Source of the DNA: a virus
Direction: 5' to 3' (one strand)
IMG/VR virus record: IMGVR_UViG_3300035698_005660
Coordinates: 1 to 25,871 of that record
DNA length: 25,871 nucleotides
Position numbers and translations under genes: made by a program. The notes beneath the pieces are model-generated. The model worked only from the letters and a program-made list of their open reading frames with translations. It made no database searches and had not been told where the DNA came from. Below, one piece after another: positions 6,170-15,090 of this stretch (the stretch's first letter is position 1; every line of letters begins with the position of its first letter).

Positions 6170-9100
6170 TGACAACTCTGACGCCCGTTGATTTCAATCC
6201 TTTTGCGGATTCTCCTGAAGCTGCTCAAGACCCTATACTTAGCGAAGTTCCGGATGTCGCAGGGTCTCTGACTCCTGTGGAGGGGAACCCGTTTGAAGGT
6301 CAACCTCACATTGCAGCTCCAGTTGAGACGGGAGAAGTCCCGCAAGTTGCTCCAGTTCCTGAAGATGCTGATGGTCCGAACGCTTTTATGCGTGGGCTTA
6401 AGCAACAAATTTTTGATGGAAATCCAAAGCTCGTAGCGAGCACTCTTGAAGGGTTTGCGGATCTGACAGGAAGTGATACGTTAAGAAGCTTTAGCAAAAG
6501 TGTCAAGGATTTGGCTGATGCTCCCGACGGGGATGAACGTTTGCGAGCTAAGCGTCTACGAGACCTCTCTTCTTTTGATGAAAGCTTAACTTTCCTGGGC
6601 GAGATCGCTGGTGCGGGTACGGGGAGTTTAGCAGCTCCTATTGCAGGCGCAGCCGTGGGTGCCGGAACAGGAGGCTTAATTGCGGGTCCAGCCGGAGCTG
6701 TGATCGGGGCGGGTGTAGGTGGCCTCACAGGTGGTGGGTTGTTGAACTTTGGCGAAGTGCGTTCAGCTCTAGTTGATGCTGGGGTTGCTCCTAAAGACGC
6801 CGCTGAGGCTATGCTTATTGCAGGTCCGATTATGACGGCTTTGGATGCTCTTCCTATTGGTGGAGTTATTACTAGATTGGGAGGGTTAAATGAAGTTAAG
6901 CGTCAAGCGGCCCGATCTCTGGCTGGTAGGATGGCTGCTGAAGGGGGTAAGTTTGCTACTGCTGAAGGTATTACAGAAGCTGCCCAAGAAGTGGTTAAGG
7001 AAGCCGCAGTTAGCATCGAGGCGGACAAGCCGTTCTGGACTCTAGACAACCTTGAAGGAATTGTCACTGCCGGTATTGGGGGTCTCGTTGTTGGTGGTGG
7101 TATGGGAGTTGCTACAGGGCTAATTCCGGATAGAATTAGTACTCCACTCGATGAGGCAGCAACTAAAGCTTTTGCAGAAACTACACCACCACAAGTTGAA
7201 CCCATTGAAGTCGGAGATCAGCCTAATACTTCGACGCATACTCGAGTAGGGGAGCTTCTTGCTGAAGAAGGAGTTGATCCTTTAGCTGTTCATGAGGCGG
7301 AGCAGATTGCCCGTGAGGCTCTTCAAAATCCGGATTCTCAATTCGACGCCGATACTGGACAAGAGTCTAGTCAGTCAGTAGCTCTGGAAAGTTTAGCAGC
7401 GGGCGATCCAATTGCTGGGTTCTTCTCGCAAATCCAGAAGGTGATTGATGAAAAAATTCCTAATCGGGCTTCGCCGGCGCAAATACGAGCGACACTTGAG
7501 AAAGCTCCAGGAGTTAAGAAAGAAGAATTGGCTCATTTGGCGCTTCCGGCTTGGTTAGATGCTCAGAAAGGAAAAGTCTTAAAGAGTGATTTAATTGCTC
7601 ATGTTGAGTCCCAGTCGCTTCGGCTTAGAGAGGTGACGCGGGGAAATATTCAAGATCCAAAAGTTCCCTTTATTGAAAATCCTGATGGAAGCACTTCTTT
7701 GCAAATTGGACCTGCCCGAGTTGAAATAAGAGAGTTAAAAAGAGCCTTTGGTCGACGATTTTTTGAAGTAACTCGAATTCAAGAGGGAGAATTAATAAAA
7801 GGAAGTGTTTATGGAACTAAAGAAGAAGCGATTGCGGATGTAACCAAGACTTTCATGCGATCCGAGGTAGGGAACACCAATAGCAAAAGGGCGAAATTTA
7901 GAGATTATTCTTTACCAGGTTCTCAAGGCTACAGTGAAATTCTCATAACTTATCCAAGAGAGCAACGGCAGGGCCGAACTCTTGCTAATACTAGACTAGA
8001 ACAAGAAGGTCGAGAAGTTCTGCAAAAAATGCAGGGCGCTTTCAAAACTTTAGATGTTGAGAGATTTTTTGGAACAGATCCAGAAAGAAATGCTCACGCA
8101 CTACAGCAACTGCAAGATGATGGAGTTATTACGGTAGAGGACAAAAGAGCTTTTAATAATTATCTCACACATGTAAGAAATATACGAAAATTTGAAGATG
8201 CAAAATTCGAGTCAACCCATTTTCCCGAAGAGGATTTACTTGCTCATACGAGGTTGAGTTCTTGGATTGACGCTGAGGGTAAGAAAACCCTTCTTATTGA
8301 AGAAATCCAATCTGATATTGTTCAACAAGGGCGGAAACACGGTTTCCAAATGAGCCCCGTAAAAATTCTTGAGATTGAGAACTCGCAAGCCCAAGCAGAA
8401 GTTGCTTTACAAAACTTTCTAAAAAGTAAAGGAGTTTCTATAGATGAAATTAGTCCATACTTAGACGCGGCGTTCTTTAATATTGGAGTTGATACTAGTC
8501 CTTTGGCTGCGTTGGAGTTAGCAAGGGGCAAAGGCATTCAAGAATTTATGGGGAATTTCGACGCGTCAAATCAATTTATTAAACTGGAGAGAGAATTTGC
8601 ACAGGCGCGAGAAGCTGCATTGGCAATTCCTAATTTTGGAGCGGTGCCAGATGTGCCGTTTAAGACTTCTTGGGAAGAACTTGTTATTAAGAAAATCTTC
8701 CGGTATGCTTGGGAGAAGGATTTTGAAAGAGTTGCAATAACTCCTCCAGAAGTGCAAAATGCTCGATTTCGTAACACAGGAGATGGAGCCCAACAAAGCT
8801 TTAAGGAGCGTTATGGGGTAAGATTACCTTCACTTATGAAGAAATGGGCGCGTAAACTCGGCGGACCTACCGGGGTTACGAGCCTCCCAGTTAAAAAAAG
8901 CGATGCTTTTTCCCAGAAAGGACAAGCCCTTTTTGCAGACAATACGACAGTAGATGCTTCAGAGTTGGGGTTCTTTTTTGTTGACGTAACTCCAGCTATG
9001 GGGTTGAAGTTACAGCAAGGATTGCCTCAGTTTAGTATTCCCGTTGAGAGTGGGATCAACACTGCGACTTTAGATATTGATGCTCAGAGTGGAGTTAGTT

Positions 9101-12100
9101 CGAAAGGTGCGGACTTGGTGCCGGCTATTCGCAAGCTTGGCGCGGCTGTGGAGAGTCTTGCCAAGAAGATGGGAATTGATCAACCTATTGAAATAGTTCC
9201 ACGAAGTCGAGAGTCTAGTCAAGGGCAGCTAGGACGAATGGATTCGTGGCGCACGGCTGACGGAGACTACAAAGCTTTCCGAATTAATATTTGGCTCAAC
9301 GCGCATGAGAACGAGTTTGCTGTCTACGCGACAATGATGCACGAGTTTGGCCATATTATTTACCAGACGATCTATCAAAAGGCTCCGATGAAAGTTAAGC
9401 TCGCAATGGACGCGGCTTATAACACGTTCCTTTTGCAAAACAAATTTACGAGCAGCATGTCACAGCTTCTGAGAAAGCGAGATAATTTTCTTACGAACTC
9501 CTTTGATGTGCGCAGACGTAACGATCGTAGCGTGGCGAGTTTAGCTCCAGAGCAAAAACATTATTGGCTAGGGTTTGAGGAATGGTTTGCCGAGCAAGTT
9601 GCGAAATGGGCAACTACGCAAGAGACTCCGTTAAACTTCGTGGATAGTTTCTTTAAGGGAATTGCGAAGAAAATACTGAACGCGTTTAAAATCTTCAACA
9701 GGGCAGGATTTGCTTATCAGGTTACGCCAGAGCAACTTTTCAGTGAATGGCTGGACAGTCTTGTCTCGCAACCCGACTTCGCGTATGAGACCACACTCGC
9801 AGCTCTCGATACTTCGCGAAAAGCTAACCAGAATGCTATGAATAAAGTGGGGCATAATGAGTTTCCAGCGGAGCCTGAAACGTTCGAAACGGGGTTAATT
9901 CGTGATGCTCATGAAAGTATGGGAAATCCTGCAGGAGATGCCGGTCGAGCTACCATTGCAGCTATGGATAGGTTCAATAAATTCTACAAGTATGCGATCA
10001 GCGTAGTCCAGTTGGCTGATTTGAACGAGCACATTAAACCCTTGCAGAGATATCGGGAACTCTTCCAACTCATGAGCCTTGAGCGTATGAAGATTATGGA
10101 CGAGGCGCAAACAACCATCAAGGCGTGGAACCGCTTAGGAAGATTAAGAAGCGCTCGTCTTGGAAACTTCATCGATCATTATATGAATATGAATTATCGA
10201 ACTCAAGTTGAAGTAGATGCCGGAACTGCACGGTTGCCAAGTCCCGCAGAGCGGGCACAGATGGCCCAAGACTTCAATATGGACCAGGAGATGGTTGATA
10301 TTTTCTCTCGAATTGAGAGTGATTTCAATAACATGCTTCGGCGCTATCGAGACATGCTACTACAGGATGCTCAGAATATCGCTGATCCTGCAGAGCAAGC
10401 AGCACGGGTGAAAGAAGTAAATGATCGAATTGCGAATTATCAGCGCCAGCCTTACTTTCCTGCTATGCGCTTCGGCGATTTTACAGTTACTGTTACTGAC
10501 GCAGCTGGGAAGCTTCTGCACTTTGAAACCACAGAAACTCGTAAGAAGCGAGGTAATGCAGCAGAACTATTACGACAGCAATTCCCTAACGCTGAAGTAG
10601 TTGAGAGTATTATGTTTGAGGATGCTAGTCCCATGACTGGTATGCCTGCTCCGGTTTTACAGAAGATCGGCGAGAAGCTGGCGTTATCTGGGCAGCAGCG
10701 AGCCATGCTCGATCAGCTAATGTTTGAGCTAAGCCCAGCGCAGTCATTCAAGCATAGGTTTCAGCGAAAGAATAGAACTCCAGGATACAGTGAAGATTTC
10801 AAACGAGCGTATGCGAATTATTTCTTCCACGGAAGTAACTTCCTAGCTCGCATTAAGTTCTTTGATCGCTTGCAGAACGAGATTCGAAGTGTTAAAGCTT
10901 CGGCTAAAGGGTTAGCTTCGCCAGAACGAAGGGTCAATATTGCGAACTTCATGAGTGAGCATTTGCATTACTTCATGGACCCCAAGCCAGACTTTACGCT
11001 GATTCGAGTAGCTACGGCTTTCTGGGCACTTAGTTTTAGTCCTGCTGCGGCCGGTATTAATTTAACTCAAATGTTGATCGGGTCTACCCCTTTCTTGGGG
11101 GCGCGGTTCGGAACACTACCCGCTTTGTCTGCTATGAGTAAAGCAGGGGCAAACCTATCGACTTACTACCGCAGAGCCACGCTAAAAGGAGTTACAAATG
11201 ATTCGGAACTTCGGGCCCTGAATGAAGCTATTGAAGAAGGAATTATTACGGAAGCGCTGACTACAGAAGTTGCAGCGGTCTCCGAGATGGATAATCTTTC
11301 GCCGGGAGTTAGAAGTCGGATTGGGCGTACCTCTCAAACAGTCATGAATTGGGGAATGAAGCTTTTTGAGTTGAGTGAACAAACCAACCGAAGAGTTACA
11401 TTCCGAGCTGCCTATAGGCTTGCGTTGGATAACCCAGATGCGAAGTATGTCACGGACTCTGTGGAGAAGCATCGCTTGCAATTTAATAGACTTGTTCAGG
11501 GAAGTGTGCAAAGACAAGCTTTCTCTCCACAAGAAGCGGCCGCGTTTGTCACGGCGAAGGATGCAGTCGAGGCGACCCAATATATCTACCAGCACTACGC
11601 TCAGCCAAGGATATTCCGGGGTAAGCTCCGCACAGTGTTTATCTTTAAGACCTTTCTCCAGAATACTATGTTCTTGGTGGGGGGAGGTAGAGGAGTTGAT
11701 ACTGCAGCGAGGGGGCTTTTGGTATTGGGAATGCTCGGGGGCTTCATGGCTTTGCCAGGGGCTGAAGACTTAAAGGGAATTTTGAAAGGGATCGCATTTA
11801 AGCTCTTCGGGAAGGATTTTGATCTAGAGAGAGAAGCCAGGGAATTTATGGTCGAGCATCTTGGGGCCTCTCCCAGAGTGGCGGATTTAGCCCTGCTGGG
11901 AAGTGCCAGAGAAGGCTTCGGTATTCCTGCAGTGATGGATATGATGGGAGTTCCGTTCCCCACGATTGATCGCTCACGTGCGGTTTCTTTGGGGCAAATA
12001 TCTCCTGTTGATATTGGAATTTTACTGGGTCCGGAGAAGGATCAAACCCGCGCGATTAGTGAGAGCGTGCAGAGAGCCTCGGGAGCAGCCTTCGGTATAG

Positions 12101-12678
12101 GGTTCAATATTTATCGAGCTATTACAGATGGGCAGCTTGAGTGGAATGAACTCAAAAGATGGCAGAAAGCTATGCCGAGAAGTTTGGCGTCGCTGACTAA
12201 AGCTTATCAGGCATTTTCAGGGCAAGGTGTTCAAACCAGAAATGGTGCCCAGATTGTGAACTTTGACTTCAACGACCCCGCTCAAATGATGGAAGCCATT
12301 GCGCTAGGTGGTGGGTATCAAAACGTTAGGACGTCCCGAACTTGGGATCGTATAATGGCTCAACGTGAAGTTAGTGAGTATTGGAATATTACTCGACAAG
12401 CTCTTCTGAGACAAGCTGGAGCTGCCCAAGGTCGCGGGGATAAAGGGGAGCTTACTAGGGTTATCGAACGAATTAAAAAGTTCAATAGCGAGTTGCCGAA
12501 GAGCGCGAAACTTAAGACCATTACAAGAGATTCACTCAAGCAAAGTATTCAAAATCGGGCAAGGTCGAGAGCGCTGGCAGAAAGAGGGATACCAAACAAT
12601 AAGAGTGATATCCCAATCTCGCAAGAAATTCAACGTTTGATGGTCGATCCGAATGTTACGATTCGGAAGGTCCGATAA
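6169..12678 (+). CDS. Giant polyvalent internal virion protein with zinc-metallopeptidase motif
   Basis: This 2169-residue protein takes up a quarter of the window. In order: a disordered acidic N-terminus with two copies of TPVxxNPF (5-12 and 35-42); Gly/Ala zipper membrane segments (about 146-195 and 298-320) around a helical part with EGITEAAQEVV; and a domain (about 590-960) with LITYPREQ, LLIEEIQSD (near 711), a helix FRYAWEKDFERVAI, and VDVTPAMGLKLQQGLPQFS. This last domain is typical of large polyvalent proteins of phages and conjugative elements. A gluzincin-like unit follows, HEFGH at 1058-1062 with WFAEQ supplying a third ligand at Glu1142. The C-terminal 900 residues are helical, with hydrophobic stretches near 1619-1648 and 1850-1865, and recall LPD38/PLxRFG-type regions. 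It is probably packaged in the capsid and ejected with the DNA, and the peptidase may act in the host. The membrane and delivery roles are inferred. Confidence 0.8.
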   Translation: MTTLTPVDFNPFADSPEAAQDPILSEVPDVAGSLTPVEGNPFEGQPHIAAPVETGEVPQVAPVPEDADGPNAFMRGLKQQIFDGNPKLVASTLEGFADLTGSDTLRSFSKSVKDLADAPDGDERLRAKRLRDLSSFDESLTFLGEIAGAGTGSLAAPIAGAAVGAGTGGLIAGPAGAVIGAGVGGLTGGGLLNFGEVRSALVDAGVAPKDAAEAMLIAGPIMTALDALPIGGVITRLGGLNEVKRQAARSLAGRMAAEGGKFATAEGITEAAQEVVKEAAVSIEADKPFWTLDNLEGIVTAGIGGLVVGGGMGVATGLIPDRISTPLDEAATKAFAETTPPQVEPIEVGDQPNTSTHTRVGELLAEEGVDPLAVHEAEQIAREALQNPDSQFDADTGQESSQSVALESLAAGDPIAGFFSQIQKVIDEKIPNRASPAQIRATLEKAPGVKKEELAHLALPAWLDAQKGKVLKSDLIAHVESQSLRLREVTRGNIQDPKVPFIENPDGSTSLQIGPARVEIRELKRAFGRRFFEVTRIQEGELIKGSVYGTKEEAIADVTKTFMRSEVGNTNSKRAKFRDYSLPGSQGYSEILITYPREQRQGRTLANTRLEQEGREVLQKMQGAFKTLDVERFFGTDPERNAHALQQLQDDGVITVEDKRAFNNYLTHVRNIRKFEDAKFESTHFPEEDLLAHTRLSSWIDAEGKKTLLIEEIQSDIVQQGRKHGFQMSPVKILEIENSQAQAEVALQNFLKSKGVSIDEISPYLDAAFFNIGVDTSPLAALELARGKGIQEFMGNFDASNQFIKLEREFAQAREAALAIPNFGAVPDVPFKTSWEELVIKKIFRYAWEKDFERVAITPPEVQNARFRNTGDGAQQSFKERYGVRLPSLMKKWARKLGGPTGVTSLPVKKSDAFSQKGQALFADNTTVDASELGFFFVDVTPAMGLKLQQGLPQFSIPVESGINTATLDIDAQSGVSSKGADLVPAIRKLGAAVESLAKKMGIDQPIEIVPRSRESSQGQLGRMDSWRTADGDYKAFRINIWLNAHENEFAVYATMMHEFGHIIYQTIYQKAPMKVKLAMDAAYNTFLLQNKFTSSMSQLLRKRDNFLTNSFDVRRRNDRSVASLAPEQKHYWLGFEEWFAEQVAKWATTQETPLNFVDSFFKGIAKKILNAFKIFNRAGFAYQVTPEQLFSEWLDSLVSQPDFAYETTLAALDTSRKANQNAMNKVGHNEFPAEPETFETGLIRDAHESMGNPAGDAGRATIAAMDRFNKFYKYAISVVQLADLNEHIKPLQRYRELFQLMSLERMKIMDEAQTTIKAWNRLGRLRSARLGNFIDHYMNMNYRTQVEVDAGTARLPSPAERAQMAQDFNMDQEMVDIFSRIESDFNNMLRRYRDMLLQDAQNIADPAEQAARVKEVNDRIANYQRQPYFPAMRFGDFTVTVTDAAGKLLHFETTETRKKRGNAAELLRQQFPNAEVVESIMFEDASPMTGMPAPVLQKIGEKLALSGQQRAMLDQLMFELSPAQSFKHRFQRKNRTPGYSEDFKRAYANYFFHGSNFLARIKFFDRLQNEIRSVKASAKGLASPERRVNIANFMSEHLHYFMDPKPDFTLIRVATAFWALSFSPAAAGINLTQMLIGSTPFLGARFGTLPALSAMSKAGANLSTYYRRATLKGVTNDSELRALNEAIEEGIITEALTTEVAAVSEMDNLSPGVRSRIGRTSQTVMNWGMKLFELSEQTNRRVTFRAAYRLALDNPDAKYVTDSVEKHRLQFNRLVQGSVQRQAFSPQEAAAFVTAKDAVEATQYIYQHYAQPRIFRGKLRTVFIFKTFLQNTMFLVGGGRGVDTAARGLLVLGMLGGFMALPGAEDLKGILKGIAFKLFGKDFDLEREAREFMVEHLGASPRVADLALLGSAREGFGIPAVMDMMGVPFPTIDRSRAVSLGQISPVDIGILLGPEKDQTRAISESVQRASGAAFGIGFNIYRAITDGQLEWNELKRWQKAMPRSLASLTKAYQAFSGQGVQTRNGAQIVNFDFNDPAQMMEAIALGGGYQNVRTSRTWDRIMAQREVSEYWNITRQALLRQAGAAQGRGDKGELTRVIERIKKFNSELPKSAKLKTITRDSLKQSIQNRARSRALAERGIPNNKSDIPISQEIQRLMVDPNVTIRKVR

Positions 12679-13027
12679 AGTCGCCGCTGTATATTTTGTT
12701 CAGGGAGAGGTATTTGATGGGAATGCTGTGCTCGTCAGCAAAATCCACCTCTCCTTGAACACCCACGGAGTCCTCCCACCCGTCGAAAGTTAAGACCCAC
12801 ATCTCTAAAGCACGTCCGAGCATTGAGAAATTGTACCACGCCCAAAATTCAGCGTCTTTGGGAAGATTGTGACGCTTAGCAAGACTATGGCAGTGGACGA
12901 TTGGCGAGTAAACTGATACCTTATTGATGAGAAGTTCGGCGACGGCGCAGCGAGTTTGAATATAACGAGCTTCCATCATTGATGGCTCGTTGTGGGTGTA
13001 AGGTGATGCGAGATAAACAAAGCTCAT
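12656..13027 (-). CDS. DUF1937-type protein (nucleoside deoxyribosyltransferase-like fold)
   Basis: This 123-residue protein begins MSFVYLASPYTH and continues with helices, VYSPIVHCHSLAKRH, FWAWYNFSMLGRALEMWVL, and GWEDSVGVQGEVDFADEHSIPIKYL. The YLASPY start, the SPI-x-H strand and the GW-x-x-S-x-G-V-x-x-E signature match the DUF1937 group, related to nucleoside 2-deoxyribosyltransferases, where the serine and glutamate of S-x-G-x-x-x-E would bind the nucleotide. A role in nucleotide salvage or clearance fits its place behind the replication genes, but the substrate is unknown. It is the last gene of the minus-strand unit, and its 3-prime end overlaps the giant plus-strand gene by 23 bases. 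Confidence 0.75.
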   Translation of the reverse strand: MSFVYLASPYTHNEPSMMEARYIQTRCAVAELLINKVSVYSPIVHCHSLAKRHNLPKDAEFWAWYNFSMLGRALEMWVLTFDGWEDSVGVQGEVDFADEHSIPIKYLSLNKIYSGDFIGPSES

Positions 13028-13043
13028 TCAGTTGATCCTTCTT

Positions 13044-14264
13044 TTAGTTTATTGTTGAGGGTCTGCATTTAACTCCTAGGGTTCCACCTCTCCTTTCACT
13101 ATCGAGTATGCCACCCCGAACGGCGGACTTAAGCGCTTCTTCAAAATCCTTCTGTGACATCAAATTCATAACTTTTTTCCATATGTCGTCAGATGTCATC
13201 CACTCATGAGCTTGCACAAAAGCAACGATTTCTCCTACATGGCGAGCCCCATCGACAAATCCGATTGCCTCGAAAACCTTGCTTTGGGAGTCTTCGGCTG
13301 TCGCGAGAAGATCAGTAGCTTCTTCAAGTTCCTTTTGATGGATCACCATCTCGGAGTGCTTGGCTGCGCTGAGGATCATTGCTAGCTTAACCAAATGGGT
13401 TTGTTTACGCGCGAGATAGGCATCGTGACGAGTGCTTGCCAAATGCACGGGACGCTCGGTATTGTGGCGATGATACCAGGTCTCCATCCAACCTCCGTCC
13501 CGATCTACACAAGGCTCGAACTCATAGTTCCCCACTAGAGTTGCTATCTCACTTAAGTCCTCTACTAGAAGAGTTTCGAGTTCTTTGAAGCGCGCGTTCT
13601 TAATTCTCTTAGAAGGGAGGGCCGATAAGCGACGCTTCTTACTGCCGAAGACGAACACAATCCGTGACATAAGACCCTCCCCAATGAGGGATGCGGGGAC
13701 ATTCCGCTGAATCCACTCGGGGGTGGTAGCCCCAATGATGTTGAGGAGAGGGTTTGGGACTTCGACCGTTCCACGGCCAACTGTTCGGTGCGTATAGGGT
13801 CGTTTTTTGCCGTCCCAAATGTCTGTAAGGAAGGAAATCGCATGTTCATCATCCGGTCTAAAAAAGGTTCCTAGTTCACTAGCGGCGATTGTAATCGAAC
13901 TCATTACTTCAAGCTCACCCTCCGGGGCTCCTGGTATTTCGAAATACTCGGTACTTTCAGATAGGGCGTCTCCGAGAGCTTGCCAGGAGCCCGAATCTTG
14001 CCCGAACTTAATGCCCTCGATCTTGCGTAATAGATTAACTCCGAGGTTAACCGTGGTGGACTTTTGAGCTACTCCAGCAGGCCCGACTAAGATGATGTAG
14101 AAGTTAGGCACCCATTGGAAGATAAGTTCGTCCCGCCAGACCTTACGTCGCAACGCTCCTGCTATAGTGCCAACGCCCGTCCAGAGATGGAAGCTATCCG
14201 GGGCTTCGGACGCTTGAGTATATTCCATGTAGGCTTGAAGCCAATTCTTGAAGTTCCGCGCCAC
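13044..14264 (-). CDS. DUF3987-type P-loop ATPase, putative replicative helicase/primase-associated
   Basis: This 406-residue protein starts at GTG 14262-14264. A helical N-terminus (NWLQAYMEYTQASEAPDSFHLWTGVGTIAG) precedes FYIILVGPAGVAQKST, an atypical Walker A (61-70, Lys68) in which the usual Gly before Lys is Gln. ITIAASELGTFF (125-135, Glu130) fits Walker B with its glutamate, NIIGATTPEWI (175-185) a sensor, and GLMSRIVFVFG (197-207, Arg201) an arginine finger. This order is that of the DUF3987 group, phage and plasmid helicase-like proteins often beside replication genes. The C-terminal 120 residues contain a winged-helix-like end. A conserved dyad lies 17 bases upstream. Helicase activity is likely from neighbours but not shown. 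Confidence 0.7.
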   Translation of the reverse strand: MARNFKNWLQAYMEYTQASEAPDSFHLWTGVGTIAGALRRKVWRDELIFQWVPNFYIILVGPAGVAQKSTTVNLGVNLLRKIEGIKFGQDSGSWQALGDALSESTEYFEIPGAPEGELEVMSSITIAASELGTFFRPDDEHAISFLTDIWDGKKRPYTHRTVGRGTVEVPNPLLNIIGATTPEWIQRNVPASLIGEGLMSRIVFVFGSKKRRLSALPSKRIKNARFKELETLLVEDLSEIATLVGNYEFEPCVDRDGGWMETWYHRHNTERPVHLASTRHDAYLARKQTHLVKLAMILSAAKHSEMVIHQKELEEATDLLATAEDSQSKVFEAIGFVDGARHVGEIVAFVQAHEWMTSDDIWKKVMNLMSQKDFEEALKSAVRGGILDSERRGGTLGVKCRPSTIN

Positions 14265-14280
14265 AATATAATTCCCATTA

Positions 14281-14313
14281 AGGGGGCAAAAAATGTGTTG
14301 TTTACTGCCCCCT
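14281..14313. promoter_or_regulatory. Conserved dyad element, copy 1 (putative operator)
   Basis: On the minus strand the element reads GGGGCAGTAAA-N5-CATTTTTTGCCC. Its outer arms AGGGGGCA and TGCCCCCT (14281-14288 and 14306-14313) pair over eight bases. A second copy in opposite orientation is at 23528-23556; the two share 24 of 28 bases. This copy fills most of the 52-base gap in front of the DUF3987-type gene. No good -35/-10 pair is visible here, so it may be an operator, or a hairpin with a 17-base loop acting in RNA. Confidence 0.6.
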
Positions 14314-14316
14314 GTA

Positions 14317-15069
14317 TTACAAAAAGTTAATTTTAGCGCAGTCCCCCCAAGACTTTTCGCTGCGCTTGATGTCCCAGTTTATAAGAAGAGGATCATCATA
14401 TGGCACGGGAATTCGTAAACCTTCTTGTAATCGGGCTATATCGTCGGCGTACTTGAAAGGAACTTGAAAGACTAAGTTGTCATGAACTTGAAGTAGGATC
14501 TCCACATAGGGACAATGCTTCTCAAGTTGAATAGCTCCCTTAAAGCAAACCAGGGCTACGGTTGATTGAGGACCCCAAGCAAGAGCTTCCGGGAGAAGTG
14601 ACCCAACGCGATCGAAGTATATAATGCGGTAGCCGAATTTATTCCAAGCTGTTTTGTCTAGGTGGAGCCGTGCGTCTACTCGATGCTGCCATTCGCGAAT
14701 GCCGGGATGGAGATGAAACCAGTGTTCTTGAAACTCATTTGCAGCTGAGATTTTCCAACCCAACACCATAGCCATAGCTCGAGCACTGCCACCGTAATTA
14801 GTCAAATGGACGCCTTGCTTGCACTCTTTTCGTTTCTTTGCATACTTATAAGTTTCTGGATCAATGCAGGTGAAGTCTTCTTGCCACAAGTCTGTTGCGT
14901 TCTTGTGATGGATGTCAAGCCCTTCTTTGAAAGCTTTTCGTAAGTCTATGTCATTGGCTTCAGCGGCCACAACTTGAGCATCGGCCCCTTTCAGGTCTGC
15001 ATCGAATATCATGTAGCCGGGGTCTGGAACAAAAATCTTCTTAATGTTTGGTAGTGTGTGTAGTTCCAT
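14317..15069 (-). CDS. DNA polymerase I family A, catalytic palm/fingers fragment
   Basis: This 250-residue protein carries the polymerase half of a family A enzyme with no thumb or exonuclease. It begins LPNIKKIFVPDPGYMIFDADLKGADAQVV, placing motif A near residues 23-32 (catalytic Asp25). Motif B is R80-x3-K84-x7-Y92-G93 within KQGVHLTNYGG, with His88 at the position of E. coli Phe762. Motif C is LLQVHDNLVFQVP (Asp197), where the usual Glu after Asp is Asn. The missing upstream part is at the end of the 580-residue gene at 16006, which stops at LQAIPEGEED. The two chains must assemble to give a full enzyme. Two hairpins lie in the 110-base spacer upstream. Confidence 0.88.
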   Translation of the reverse strand: MELHTLPNIKKIFVPDPGYMIFDADLKGADAQVVAAEANDIDLRKAFKEGLDIHHKNATDLWQEDFTCIDPETYKYAKKRKECKQGVHLTNYGGSARAMAMVLGWKISAANEFQEHWFHLHPGIREWQHRVDARLHLDKTAWNKFGYRIIYFDRVGSLLPEALAWGPQSTVALVCFKGAIQLEKHCPYVEILLQVHDNLVFQVPFKYADDIARLQEGLRIPVPYDDPLLINWDIKRSEKSWGDCAKINFL

Positions 15070-15090
15070 AGGAGTCCTCGATTAAAGTGA

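Noticed and set aside
11182-11595. 137-codon minus-strand open frame inside the giant gene
   Set aside because: Shadow of a continuous coding frame; composition is rich in Arg, Ser and Leu without a fold pattern.
14281-14313. Dyad as a simple rho-independent terminator
   Set aside because: The loop is 17 bases, no T tract follows on the minus strand, and the inner sequence is conserved with the element at 23528, which favours an operator.
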